This document shows, in pieces, positions 25,389 to 34,275 of a stretch of 64,000 nucleotides of DNA. The DNA comes from Allokutzneria multivorans. Its GTDB lineage: Bacteria; Actinomycetota; Actinomycetes; Mycobacteriales; Pseudonocardiaceae. Each line of letters begins with the position of its first letter. The stretch's first letter is position 1. The stretch covers positions 248,001 through 312,000 of the forward strand of contig NZ_BAABAL010000008.1 in the NCBI RefSeq assembly GCF_039537405.1, in the 5' to 3' direction. Below the pieces are notes generated by a model. The model searched no databases, had not been told where the DNA came from, and worked only from the letters and a program-made list of their open reading frames with translations. The position numbers and the translations under genes were made by a program.

Positions 25389-25751
25389 ATGTTCTCGATC
25401 ACCAGTCGATACCAGGGACTTCCGACCGCCGAGATCGCGCTGCCGGACGGCCGGGTCGTGACCTACGTGCGCCGCCGCGTCCTGCCCCGGCCGGACACCC
25501 TCGGGGTGATCGGCGAGCACGTGGTCGCGCCCGGCGAGCGGCCAGACCACATCGCGCACAAGGTCTTCGGCTCCGCCGAACTGGCGTGGCGGTTGGCCGA
25601 CGGCAACGGCGCGTTCGAACCCGAGGAGCTGACCGTCCACACCGGACGGAGGCTGCGGATCACGTTGCCGGAAGGGGTTCCCGGAGCGTCGGCCGCCGGG
25701 TTCTCCCTCGCAGCGCCGCCCACCCCACCGGCGGGCGGCCATGTTCACTGA
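25389..25751 (+). CDS. LysM-like baseplate protein (gp53/tail protein X type)
   Basis: 120 residues. The central part, DHIAHKVFGSAELAWRLADG followed by N, matches the LysM-like fold of phage tail protein X/gp53, where a short D-x-I-A/W-x-L-A-D-x-N signature is shared. The N-terminus (YQGLPTAEIALPDGR) is the usual strand before it. It would attach the hub to the tube adaptor encoded just upstream. The stop overlaps the ATG of the hub gene by 11 bp. Confidence 0.75.
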   Translation: MFSITSRYQGLPTAEIALPDGRVVTYVRRRVLPRPDTLGVIGEHVVAPGERPDHIAHKVFGSAELAWRLADGNGAFEPEELTVHTGRRLRITLPEGVPGASAAGFSLAAPPTPPAGGHVH

Positions 25752-26868
25752 CCTCCAGGTGCGCCTGCTGATCGGCAAGGTCGCGGTGATCCCGGCCCCC
25801 GCCGAGGTGACCGACGCGCTCCAGTCGATCCAGGTGATCACCAGCGCCGGCGCCAGATCCGGCTTCCGGCTGGACTTCGCGGTCAGCAAGCGGTCGATCA
25901 TCACCGGCGCGCTGATCCCCGCAGGGGTCTTCGACCCGAAGACCAGGGTGATCCTGCTGGCGATCATCAAGGGGTTCCCGCACGTGCTGGTGGACGGCGT
26001 GATCACCCGCCAGGACATGAGCCCCAGCAACGATCCCGCCGGGTCGACGTTCACCGTCACCGGCGAGGACCTCAGCCTGCTGATGGACCTCACGCACGAG
26101 CACGCGTGCTACCCGGCGCTGCGCGCGGACCTCGCCGTGCTGAAGGCGCTGACCAAGCCGAAGTACCTGATGTACGGCATCGCCCCCGCGGTGGTTCCGC
26201 CGATCATCCCGGTGATCCCCAGCGTCATGGAGCGCATCCCGACCCAGTCGGCGACCGACCTCGCCTACGTCAGCGGGCTGGCCAAGGACGCCGGCTACAC
26301 CTTCTACGTCGAGCCAGGACCGGCTCCAGGCACCAACATCGCCTACTGGGGGCCGGAGATCCGCGTCGGGGCCCCGCAACCCGCGCTGACGATCAACTCC
26401 GGGACAGCGTCCAATGTGGAGTCACTGAGCTTCAGCTACGACGGGCTGTCCCGGATTCAGTACACCGTGCCGATCACCGAGCCGCTGACCAAGCTCGGCG
26501 TGTCCATCCCGGTGCCCAACATCAGCCTGCTCCAACCGTTGCTGGCGCCGAAACCGGCGGTGACGCTGCGAGAAAAGCCCCTTGAGGAAACCAATAAGGC
26601 AGGTTTCGCCGAAGCTGCTGCTCTCGCGCTCGGGCGCGCACAGAATGTCAATGACGCGATCAGCGGTCAGGGCAAGCTCGACGTGCTGCGCTACGGGCAC
26701 GTGCTCAAGGCGCGCGGCCTGGTCACCGTGCGCGGCGCCGGGATCGCCTACGACGGTCTCTACTACGTCAAGAGCGTCACCAGTGACATCAAACGCGGTG
26801 AGTACAAGCAGAGCTTCACGTTGAGCCGGGACGGCCTAGGTCCCCTGAGTCCGGTGGTGCAGCCATGA
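25741..26868 (+). CDS. Hub protein, phage late control gene D (gp27) type
   Basis: 375 residues. It follows the GPD/gp27/VgrG N-terminal fold: LQSIQVITSAGARSGFRLDF, VILLAIIKGFPHVLVDGVI, TFTVTGEDLSLLMDL, then SATDLAYVSGLAKDAGYTFY and a C-terminal FTLSRDGLGP that closes the hub barrel. In Afp8/Pvc8 the hub and spike are one polypeptide; here the spike is a separate gene overlapping by 4 bp (ATGA at 26865). Forms the trimeric centre of the baseplate. Confidence 0.87.
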   Translation: MFTDLQVRLLIGKVAVIPAPAEVTDALQSIQVITSAGARSGFRLDFAVSKRSIITGALIPAGVFDPKTRVILLAIIKGFPHVLVDGVITRQDMSPSNDPAGSTFTVTGEDLSLLMDLTHEHACYPALRADLAVLKALTKPKYLMYGIAPAVVPPIIPVIPSVMERIPTQSATDLAYVSGLAKDAGYTFYVEPGPAPGTNIAYWGPEIRVGAPQPALTINSGTASNVESLSFSYDGLSRIQYTVPITEPLTKLGVSIPVPNISLLQPLLAPKPAVTLREKPLEETNKAGFAEAAALALGRAQNVNDAISGQGKLDVLRYGHVLKARGLVTVRGAGIAYDGLYYVKSVTSDIKRGEYKQSFTLSRDGLGPLSPVVQP

Positions 26869-27395
26869 CCCAGATGAACGGCACCGAGCCGATGAAGTAC
26901 CGAGGGCGCTACCAGGGCGTGGTGCGCAACAGCATCGACCCGCTGAACAAGGGGCGGCTGCTGGTGGCGGTGCCCGAGGTGCTCGGCAACGACCCGTGCG
27001 TCTGGGCCGCGCCGTCCACCCCGATGGCCACGCTCGCCGGTGGTGGTGTGTACATGCGGGGCCTTGAGGGCGCCGGTGTGCTCGTGGAGTTCCTTGACGG
27101 CAACCTCGACTATCCACTGTGGACCGGCTTCTGGCGCGGCGACGCCACGCTGGACACGCCGATCGCGGTGAAGTCGGCCAGCCCCAAGGCTTCGGTGATC
27201 GTGCTGGCGACATCGGCGAAGAACTCGATCGTCATCGACGACACGCCTGTGGCGGGCGGGATCACGCTCAAGGTCGGGCTGTCGGAGATCTCGTTGACGG
27301 AGAAGGGGATCACGCTCAAGTGCGGCGCGTCCTCGATCGAGCTGACGCCCGCCGGGCAGGTCAGCGTCAACGGTCCCGCGCTGACGGTGTTGTGA
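26865..27395 (+). CDS. Spike protein, baseplate assembly protein V (gp5 OB-fold) type
   Basis: 176 residues. The OB-fold region (about 10-90) has the family signatures YRGRYQGVVRNSIDPLNKGR, then VWAAPSTPMA, GGGVYMRGLEGAGVLVEFLD and YPLWTGFWRGD. Residues about 105-176 are short alternating strands (NSIVIDDTPVAGGITLKVG, then ISLTEKGITLKCG and SSIELTPAG), a triple-stranded beta-helix spike as in gpV/gp5. It carries the PAAR-like tip encoded next. Confidence 0.9.
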   Translation: MTQMNGTEPMKYRGRYQGVVRNSIDPLNKGRLLVAVPEVLGNDPCVWAAPSTPMATLAGGGVYMRGLEGAGVLVEFLDGNLDYPLWTGFWRGDATLDTPIAVKSASPKASVIVLATSAKNSIVIDDTPVAGGITLKVGLSEISLTEKGITLKCGASSIELTPAGQVSVNGPALTVL

Positions 27396-27405
27396 GGGGG
27401 AGAGG

Positions 27406-27735
27406 ATGCCAGGACTGCTGTTCCACCAGCTCACCGTCGTCACCTGCCCGCACGCCGGGCCGCTCACGGTGACCGTGCCGGGGCAGGTCAGGGTGCGGGT
27501 CAGCGGCCAGACCGTTGCCACCGCCGACGTCGTCAGCGCGTTCACCGTCTGCCCGCTGCTGATCGCGCCGTGCACGACCGTCGTGTGGGCGAACTTCTCC
27601 ACGCGGGTCAAGGCATCGGGCAAGCCGGTGGTGCTCTACGAGGCGGCCCTGGGGCCGGGCAACGGCATGACCAACGGCGTGCCGCCGGCACCGCCGACAG
27701 TGATGGCGATCCAGTCGCGGGTACGGGGGCTCTGA
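27406..27735 (+). CDS. PAAR-like spike tip protein
   Basis: 109 residues from ATG 27406, with GGGGGAGAG upstream. The position between gpV and gp25 and the content fit the tip of the spike: CPHAGP near residue 14 and two later cysteines (49 and 56) with a Pro-rich end. Cys14, His16, Cys49 and Cys56 are candidate metal ligands. It lacks the literal PAAR sequence. If right, it sharpens the spike and may carry the cargo tip. Confidence 0.7.
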   Translation: MPGLLFHQLTVVTCPHAGPLTVTVPGQVRVRVSGQTVATADVVSAFTVCPLLIAPCTTVVWANFSTRVKASGKPVVLYEAALGPGNGMTNGVPPAPPTVMAIQSRVRGL

Positions 27736-28097
27736 TGACCAACATCGACTTTCCGCTGCATTTCGACCACCGCGGCCGGACCGCGCGGGTCGACCACGCC
27801 GGGCACGTCCGCGACATGATCGAGCAGCTGCTGTTCACCGCGCCGGGCGAGCGGGTGAACCGACCCGATTTCGGTTGCGGGCTCATGGAACTGGTCTTCT
27901 CGCCGAACAGCCCGGAGCTGGCCGCGGTGCTGGAGGCGACCGCGCACGCCGCGCTGCTGCAACACCTCGGCGACCTGATCGTGGTGGAGTCCTTCACGGT
28001 CAAGGCCGAGGACGCGACGTTGAGCGTGCGGCTGGTGTACCGGCTCCTCGCGACCGGCGAGCGCCGCACCGAAGTGTTCGAGAGGGGTTACCGATGA
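27735..28097 (+). CDS. Baseplate wedge protein gp25/GPW type
   Basis: 120 residues from ATG 27735 (TGATG with the upstream stop). The fold is short and diagnostic: FDHRGRTARVDHAGHVRDMI, LLFTAPGERVNRPDFGCGL, then LVFSPN, as in gp25/GPW/Afp9, which initiates sheath assembly. Its stop overlaps the ATG of the baseplate-J gene. Length matches the family norm. Confidence 0.93.
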   Translation: MTNIDFPLHFDHRGRTARVDHAGHVRDMIEQLLFTAPGERVNRPDFGCGLMELVFSPNSPELAAVLEATAHAALLQHLGDLIVVESFTVKAEDATLSVRLVYRLLATGERRTEVFERGYR

Positions 28098-30958
28098 CTG
28101 CTGGGATCGCTCGCCGGTTGAAACTCCGTACCAGTGGCCGCAACGGTGTGGACGCCGTCGACGTCAGCGCGGACCAGCGGTCGTTGACCGTGCTGCTGTT
28201 CGGTGAGACGCCCGAGGACCTGTGCGCGGAGAACTTCCGCGTTCTCGGCGGCAGGCGGGTCACCGACATCCAGGTCACCGCGATGTCCTCGCTGGGTACG
28301 GAAGAGCCGGACCTGGAGGACCGCATCAGGTTGACCGTGGACCGGCCCGGCGACTTCTCCACCTACACGCTCGTCGTCGTGGACGCGGCGACCGGCGGGC
28401 CGCACCCGTGCTTCGACCCGCGTTACGCGCGGATCGACTTCAGTTTCAAGCAGAACTGCCCGACCGGCCTGGACTGCAAGCCGGAGCCGCCGGGCCCGCC
28501 CGCTGAACGGCCGACGCCCACGATCGACTACCTGGCCAAGGACTACGCGAGCTTCCGGCAGCTGATGCTGGACCGGCTCAGCCTCACCATTCCACAGTGG
28601 ACAGAGCGGCACGTCCCCGACGTCGGCGTGACACTGGTGGAGTTGCTCGCCTACGTCGGTGATCAGCTCAGCTACCGGCAGGACGCCGTGGCCACCGAGG
28701 CGTACCTGGGCACCGCGCGCGAGCGGATCTCCGTGCGCAGGCACGTGCGGCTGATGGACTACCCGATGCACGACGGCTGTGCGTCGCGGACACCGGTCCA
28801 CGTCGCGGTGACCGGCAAGGTGGAGCTGCGGCGCGAGGACTACCGGTTCATCGCGCTCGACCCGGACGTGCTGTACGGGCGGCACGCGCTGCGCGAACGG
28901 GACCTGGTCGCGAACAAGATCCCGCAGGACTCCTACGAGGTCTACCGGCCGTTGGTGGACGGCGATCTCGTGCTTCGCGAGGCGCACAACAGGATTCCAC
29001 TGTGGACGTGGGGTGGTGAGGTTCGCGTCATCGCCAGGGGAAGCACGTCGGCGACGCTGAAGGACGACTGGGCGGACGAGAAGTGCGAGCGGCGCCTGCT
29101 CTCCCTGGAGCCCGGCGATCTCCTTCTGCTGGAGGAGGTCCTCGGCCCGAACACCGGGAAGGAGGCCGACGCCGATCCGGCCAAGCGCCAGGTCGTCCGG
29201 CTCACCTCCGTCGAACCGTCGGTCGACCCGCTCTACTGCGACCAGCCGCTGCTGGAGGTCACGTGGGCCGCCGAGGACGCGTTGACCTTCCCGTTGTGCC
29301 TGTCCAGCAGGGGGCCCGACTGCTGTCCCGTCGAGGACGTCAGCCTCGCCCGCGGCAACGTCGTTCTCGCCGAGCACGGCCGCCCGATCACCTGGTGCGA
29401 CGGCGAGGCCGAGGAGATCTGCGTTCCGGAGCGCCCGACCGAGACGGTGTGCCCGCCGCGCGACGGCTTCGGCTGCGACGACCAGCCGGTCGAGGTCCCG
29501 GCGTACCCGCCGATCGGTACTCCGTTCCGTGTGGCACTGAAGCGCTCTCCGGTGACGCAGCGGGCGGCCTTCGGCGACCACGAGAAGATCGCCGAGCAGC
29601 AGGCGGACATCCTCCTGCGCATCCCCGAGCAGGTGCGCGAGCGCGTCCGCGCGCTGTGGGCCGCCGTGCGGGACGGGCATCGCCCCACCAAGGAGGAGAT
29701 CGCCGAACTGACCCTGGTCTTCGGGCCGAAACCGGTGCGGCGCATCCGCAAGGACCCGCTGTCCACCATGGTCAGACTGCTGTCGGACTTCGACGAGCTG
29801 CTGCACGCCAAGCTCCGCCGGGTGCGGATGCTCGCCCGCCGGGCTCGCTGCGGTGTCGTGCTCGACGACGGCGCGGTCGCGGAGATCGAGCAGTCCTGGA
29901 ACGACGACTTGGGGCATCAGCTTCACCCTGACAGAGCGTTGTTCCTCGGCCCAGCAGGTACCGCGCTCCGGCCGGACGCGCGGACGGCGCTGCCGGACGT
30001 GGTGCTGACCGACGGCTGTGACACGTGGACGCCGAGGCGCGACCTGCTCGGCAGCGGTCCGTACGACAAGCACTTCGTCGGCGAACTGGACGACGACGGC
30101 ACGCTGTGGCTGCGCTTCGGCGACGGCGTGCACGGGGCCCAGCCGGAACCCGGTTCCACGCTTGTGGCGCACTACTGGGTCGGCAACGGCATCGCGGGAA
30201 ACATCGGCCGCGAGTCGATCACCCGCGTGGTCTGCCGCGACACCGACGCCGGTGGCATCCGCAAGGTGCGCAACCCGGTGCCCGCGCGCGGCGGCACCGA
30301 CCCCGAGCCGCTGTGGCAGGTCCGCGACCGGGCCCCGGTGGAACCGCGTCTCAGGTTGCTGCGCGCGATCGTCCCTGAGGACTACGCGGCGCTCGCCGGT
30401 CAGGTTCCCGGAGTGCAGCGCGCCGCCGCGAGCCTGCGGTGGACCGGTAGTTGGTACGAGGCCCAGGTGGGACTCGATCCCTTCTCCGAAGATCTGCTTG
30501 CAGGATCGAGCGTTGGCGCGACTGCGGAACCGTCTGAAGCGCTGATCGACGCGGTGCGCGATCACCTCCGGCGGTACCGGCGGATCGGCCACGATCTGCT
30601 CGTGGGACCGGCGAAGCTCGTGCCGCTGGACATCGAGCTGGAGATCTGCGTGCACGCCAACCACATCGCCTCGCACGTCCAGGAGGCCGTGGTGCTGGCG
30701 ATGCGCGCGTTCTTCCACCCGGACCGGCTGACCTTCGGAACGCCGATCCGCGCCAGCGCGCTCATCGCGGCCGCCGCGGCGGTTCCCGGGGTGCGGGGCG
30801 CGTGGCTCACCAGGTTCCAGCGGCAGTTCGAGCCGCCCGGCCGCGAGCTGGAGAACGGCCTGCTGCCGTTGGGTGACCTTGAGGTCGCGCAGCTCGACAA
30901 CGATCTTTCCCGGCCGGAGAACGGCGTGCTCAAGGTGAACGTCGGGGGTGGACGATGA
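28094..30958 (+). CDS. Baseplate assembly protein J-like, wedge subunit 1
   Basis: 954 residues from ATG 28094 (ATGA overlap); a longer frame from 27875 runs inside gp25. An N-terminal beta-sandwich (1-150) precedes the J signature DYLAKDYASFRQLMLDRLS near 150, GVTLVELLAYVGDQLSYRQD near 180, and RISVRRHVRLMDYPMHDG. Later come GDGVHGAQPEPG, the loop typical of gp6-like subunits, and AIVPEDYAALAGQVPGVQRA. This is the wedge that links hub to sheath (Afp11/gp6-like). It has cysteine-rich insertions (CPTGLDC near residue 125; several between 400 and 470) not found in phage J proteins, perhaps disulfide- or metal-stabilised. Confidence 0.88.
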   Translation: MTAGIARRLKLRTSGRNGVDAVDVSADQRSLTVLLFGETPEDLCAENFRVLGGRRVTDIQVTAMSSLGTEEPDLEDRIRLTVDRPGDFSTYTLVVVDAATGGPHPCFDPRYARIDFSFKQNCPTGLDCKPEPPGPPAERPTPTIDYLAKDYASFRQLMLDRLSLTIPQWTERHVPDVGVTLVELLAYVGDQLSYRQDAVATEAYLGTARERISVRRHVRLMDYPMHDGCASRTPVHVAVTGKVELRREDYRFIALDPDVLYGRHALRERDLVANKIPQDSYEVYRPLVDGDLVLREAHNRIPLWTWGGEVRVIARGSTSATLKDDWADEKCERRLLSLEPGDLLLLEEVLGPNTGKEADADPAKRQVVRLTSVEPSVDPLYCDQPLLEVTWAAEDALTFPLCLSSRGPDCCPVEDVSLARGNVVLAEHGRPITWCDGEAEEICVPERPTETVCPPRDGFGCDDQPVEVPAYPPIGTPFRVALKRSPVTQRAAFGDHEKIAEQQADILLRIPEQVRERVRALWAAVRDGHRPTKEEIAELTLVFGPKPVRRIRKDPLSTMVRLLSDFDELLHAKLRRVRMLARRARCGVVLDDGAVAEIEQSWNDDLGHQLHPDRALFLGPAGTALRPDARTALPDVVLTDGCDTWTPRRDLLGSGPYDKHFVGELDDDGTLWLRFGDGVHGAQPEPGSTLVAHYWVGNGIAGNIGRESITRVVCRDTDAGGIRKVRNPVPARGGTDPEPLWQVRDRAPVEPRLRLLRAIVPEDYAALAGQVPGVQRAAASLRWTGSWYEAQVGLDPFSEDLLAGSSVGATAEPSEALIDAVRDHLRRYRRIGHDLLVGPAKLVPLDIELEICVHANHIASHVQEAVVLAMRAFFHPDRLTFGTPIRASALIAAAAAVPGVRGAWLTRFQRQFEPPGRELENGLLPLGDLEVAQLDNDLSRPENGVLKVNVGGGR

Positions 30959-33900
30959 GTGCCAGAACAGGGTGCACCTGTGGTTGCGCGGGGGTGAGCG
31001 TCCGCACGCCGCAGCGCGTGCACCACCGGCCGGGACTCGGTGCCTTGCGGTACCGGGTCGGCGCACACGGCACGTTCCTGGACACGATGCTTGCCAGGCT
31101 GGCGAGTCGTCGCGAGCTGGACGGGCTGACCGAGCGCGGCACCGATGACTTCTCCATCGCGTTGCTGGACGCGTGGGCGGTGCTCGGCGACGTGCTCACC
31201 TTCTACACCGAGCGCGTCGCGAACGAGGGCTACCTGCGCACCGCGACCGAGCAGTGGTCGGTCGACCAGCTCGGCCGCCTCGTCGGGCACCGGCCGAGGC
31301 CTGCCGTCGGCGCGAGCGTCTTCCTGTCCTACAACCTCGATCCCGGCCAGGACACCGTCATCCCCGCCGGATCGCGGGCGAACAGCGTCCCCGAGGCCGG
31401 CGGCTCCCCGCAGGCGTTCGAGACCTCGGAGGACATCCGCGCGAAGACCGCGTGGAACGACCTCGGCGTCCGCAAGTACTACCCGTTCGACGTCCCGCCC
31501 GGCAAAGCGACGACGCTGCGCAAGATCCTCGTCAAGGGGGTCACCGCCAACCTTTCCGGCGGCGACCGCCTGCTCTTCGACTACGGCTTCGCCGCGACCG
31601 CGCCGGACCGCGTCGTCGTGAGGTCCAGCGAGGTCGACGCGGAGCAGGGGCACACCGTCGTCGAACTGGAGGGCGGCAGCGTCGGCGCGGAACTCGTGCC
31701 GTCGCAGGAGCGTTTGGTCGCGGCGATGACCGTCGCGCTCGCGCCCACCACCGCGCGGACGACCTTCAGCGACCAGGTCAACACGCAGGTGGTCCTCAAG
31801 CTCCAAGCGGAGTTGGCGAGCAGTGCCGAGGTGGGCAAGTTCGACAGGCTCGTGCGCTACCTCTTCGAGACGGAGGAGGCGGCCGCGCTCGCCGAGGGCA
31901 ACGCGCTGGCGGACCCCGTCTGGACCAGTGCGGCGGCCGGGATCGCCACGAACCTCCGTGAGTTCCTCGTGCTGCGGGCGGCCCTGCTGGGTGTGCGCCC
32001 GCCGGGTGAGCCCCCGGTCGGCTGCGAGTGCGGTGGCGGCGGAGCCAAGCTGCTTGACGACGGCTCGGACGAGTGCACGTGCGAGCCGTTGCCGGACAAC
32101 GATCCCACCGCCGTCGTCGCCCTCGCCCGGTTGCTCTCCCCCTTGACGAAGGAGCCGTCGCGTCCGCCCGCGGGCTCGTCGAACCTGGACCGGAAGGTGG
32201 AGGACGCCTTCGCGCCCGGCTCCGACGTCGGACCGCAGTTGATCGCCGCCGCGCAACCGCGACTCCGGCCGACGCTCTACAAGGCTTGGCGCGGTTTGGA
32301 ACTCGCCGATCCGCCGAAGCTCAGCACGCTGTACGTGTTGCGGCAGAACGGCACCGTGTTCGGCGCGAACCTCGTGCCCAAGACACCGCCGTCGGGTGGT
32401 GGTGGCGTTCACCTCGCAGCGGAGGAAACGGCGAAGTACGCGCCCGAAGGGGCCGACAAACTCAACGAGCTGGCACTCTCCGGCCCGTACGAGGGGATCG
32501 CGCCCGGCAGCTGGATCCTGGTCGAGAAGCCGCGCGGCGACAACCCTTCGAGGAACGACGCGTTCTTCAAGGTGACGGGCGTCGAACAGAAGCTCGTCTC
32601 GCTCACTGTCAACGGCCAGCGCGCGTCCGCGACGGTCACCGTGCTCACCCTCGACAAGGACTGGCGGGCCCCGGCCGATGACCTCGCCAAGGTCGCGCGG
32701 TACTCGGTGCGCTTCAAGGCCGACGCGCTGACCCCGCTCGGCGACCCGGTGACGGCCGACGTCAAGGGGAAGCGGATCGAGCTGGCCGAGCTGCACTCCG
32801 ACCTGCGCAGCGGTCGCTACCTGATCGTCTCCGGCGAGCGCTCCGACCTGCCGCGCCGGATGCGCGGGGTGCGCGCCAGCGAGCTGGTGATGATCGGCGG
32901 CGTCCAGCAGTCGGCGAACACCCAGCCGGGCAGCACCAAACCGACCCCGGGCAGCAAACCGCTGACCACGCTGGTGCTGGCGGAGCCGCTGGCGTACTCC
33001 TACCACCGCGACACGGTTCGCTTGCACGGCAACGTGGTCGAGGCGACGCAGGGGGAGAGCCGCCTCGAAGTGCTCGGCAGTGGTGACGCGAGCCAGGCCA
33101 ACCAGAGCTTCCCCGTGCGCGGCACGCCGATCACCTGGCTGCCCTCGGACACCCCGCTCGGCGCGACGAGCACGCTGCGGGTCAGCGTCGGCGGAGTTCG
33201 TTGGCACGAGGCCGAAGCGGTGAGCCTGCTCGGCCCAGAGGAGCGCGCACACCTGACCAGGGTGGCTGATGGCGGCGCCACGACGGTGGCCTTCGGTGAC
33301 GGCGTGCACGGCTCCCGGCTGCCGACGGGGGCCGAGAACGTGCAAGCCCGCTACCGCGCGGGTGCGGGCAACGGCGGCAACGTGGACGCGGAGACGATCA
33401 CTCAGCCGGTCAGCAGGCCGCTCGGGGTCGCGGGTGTCACCAACCCGATCGCGGCCTCCGGTGGTGGCGACGGCGACGGTCCGGCGGACGCGCGCCGCGT
33501 CACTCCACTGAGGACGATCGCGTTGGACCGCCTGGTCTCCGTCGCCGACTACGAGAGCTTCACCAAGGCGCGCGCGGGAATCGGCAAGGCCAGCGTTCGT
33601 GAGCTCTCCGACGGCCAGCGCGATGTCGTGCACGTGACGATCGCCGGGATCAAGGACGCGCCGATCGACCCCGCTTCACGGCTGCACCGGTCGCTGGTGG
33701 CTTCGTTGAGCCACTTCGGCCAGCTGGGGCTACCGGTCACGGTGGACAATCGCGACCTGGTCGTGCTCGTGCTCAGCGCCGGGGTGAAGGTGCACCCGGA
33801 CCACGAGTGGGAGCAGGTGGAACCGCGTGTTCGGCAGAACCTGTTGAGCCACTTCGACTTCACCGCGCGGGAGCTGGCGGAGCCGGTGTACCAGAGCGAA

Positions 33901-34275
33901 ATCGTCTCGGTCATCCAGGGCACCGAGGGCGTCGACCACGTCGATGTGGACGTCTTCGACGGGGTCCCGGGACGGCTCACCCCGCAGCAGATCGTGGACC
34001 TGGCCCAGCGGTTGAAGGAGCCGAGGGTGGTCGTCCCGGCGCGCCCCGCGCGCCTGCTGGACACGGTGCACGTGGTGACGGCAAGGGAGACGTTGACCTC
34101 GGTCGCCCAGCAGTACGGCTTGGACCTGGCCGAGCTGGTCGAGCTGAACCCGGGGCTGATCTCGATCGAGCTGACCGCCGGGCAGAAGCTCGTTGTCGCA
34201 CAAGGACTTTCCCCGGCGGAGCTGGTGGTGTTCAACCCGGCGGTCCGGGACACGCTGATCCTGCGGAGGCTGTGA
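30955..34275 (+). CDS. Second baseplate J-like protein with C-terminal LysM
   Basis: 1106 residues from ATG 30955 (ATGA overlap). Structure parallels the previous gene: FSIALLDAWAVLGDVLTFYT, then EGYLRTATEQWSVDQLGRLV, a long variable centre, TVAFGDGVHGSRLPTGAENV near 780 and TIALDRLVSVADYESFTKAR near 855. It then adds a C-terminal LysM (HVVTARETLTSVAQQYGLDL, residues about 1040-1085), a peptidoglycan- or partner-binding fold. Cys-rich clusters (TGCTCGCAG at the N-terminus; CECGGGG and CTCEPL near 360) suggest metal binding. Corresponds to the Afp12-like wedge; its size and LysM tail are peculiar. Confidence 0.85.
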   Translation: MSARTGCTCGCAGVSVRTPQRVHHRPGLGALRYRVGAHGTFLDTMLARLASRRELDGLTERGTDDFSIALLDAWAVLGDVLTFYTERVANEGYLRTATEQWSVDQLGRLVGHRPRPAVGASVFLSYNLDPGQDTVIPAGSRANSVPEAGGSPQAFETSEDIRAKTAWNDLGVRKYYPFDVPPGKATTLRKILVKGVTANLSGGDRLLFDYGFAATAPDRVVVRSSEVDAEQGHTVVELEGGSVGAELVPSQERLVAAMTVALAPTTARTTFSDQVNTQVVLKLQAELASSAEVGKFDRLVRYLFETEEAAALAEGNALADPVWTSAAAGIATNLREFLVLRAALLGVRPPGEPPVGCECGGGGAKLLDDGSDECTCEPLPDNDPTAVVALARLLSPLTKEPSRPPAGSSNLDRKVEDAFAPGSDVGPQLIAAAQPRLRPTLYKAWRGLELADPPKLSTLYVLRQNGTVFGANLVPKTPPSGGGGVHLAAEETAKYAPEGADKLNELALSGPYEGIAPGSWILVEKPRGDNPSRNDAFFKVTGVEQKLVSLTVNGQRASATVTVLTLDKDWRAPADDLAKVARYSVRFKADALTPLGDPVTADVKGKRIELAELHSDLRSGRYLIVSGERSDLPRRMRGVRASELVMIGGVQQSANTQPGSTKPTPGSKPLTTLVLAEPLAYSYHRDTVRLHGNVVEATQGESRLEVLGSGDASQANQSFPVRGTPITWLPSDTPLGATSTLRVSVGGVRWHEAEAVSLLGPEERAHLTRVADGGATTVAFGDGVHGSRLPTGAENVQARYRAGAGNGGNVDAETITQPVSRPLGVAGVTNPIAASGGGDGDGPADARRVTPLRTIALDRLVSVADYESFTKARAGIGKASVRELSDGQRDVVHVTIAGIKDAPIDPASRLHRSLVASLSHFGQLGLPVTVDNRDLVVLVLSAGVKVHPDHEWEQVEPRVRQNLLSHFDFTARELAEPVYQSEIVSVIQGTEGVDHVDVDVFDGVPGRLTPQQIVDLAQRLKEPRVVVPARPARLLDTVHVVTARETLTSVAQQYGLDLAELVELNPGLISIELTAGQKLVVAQGLSPAELVVFNPAVRDTLILRRL

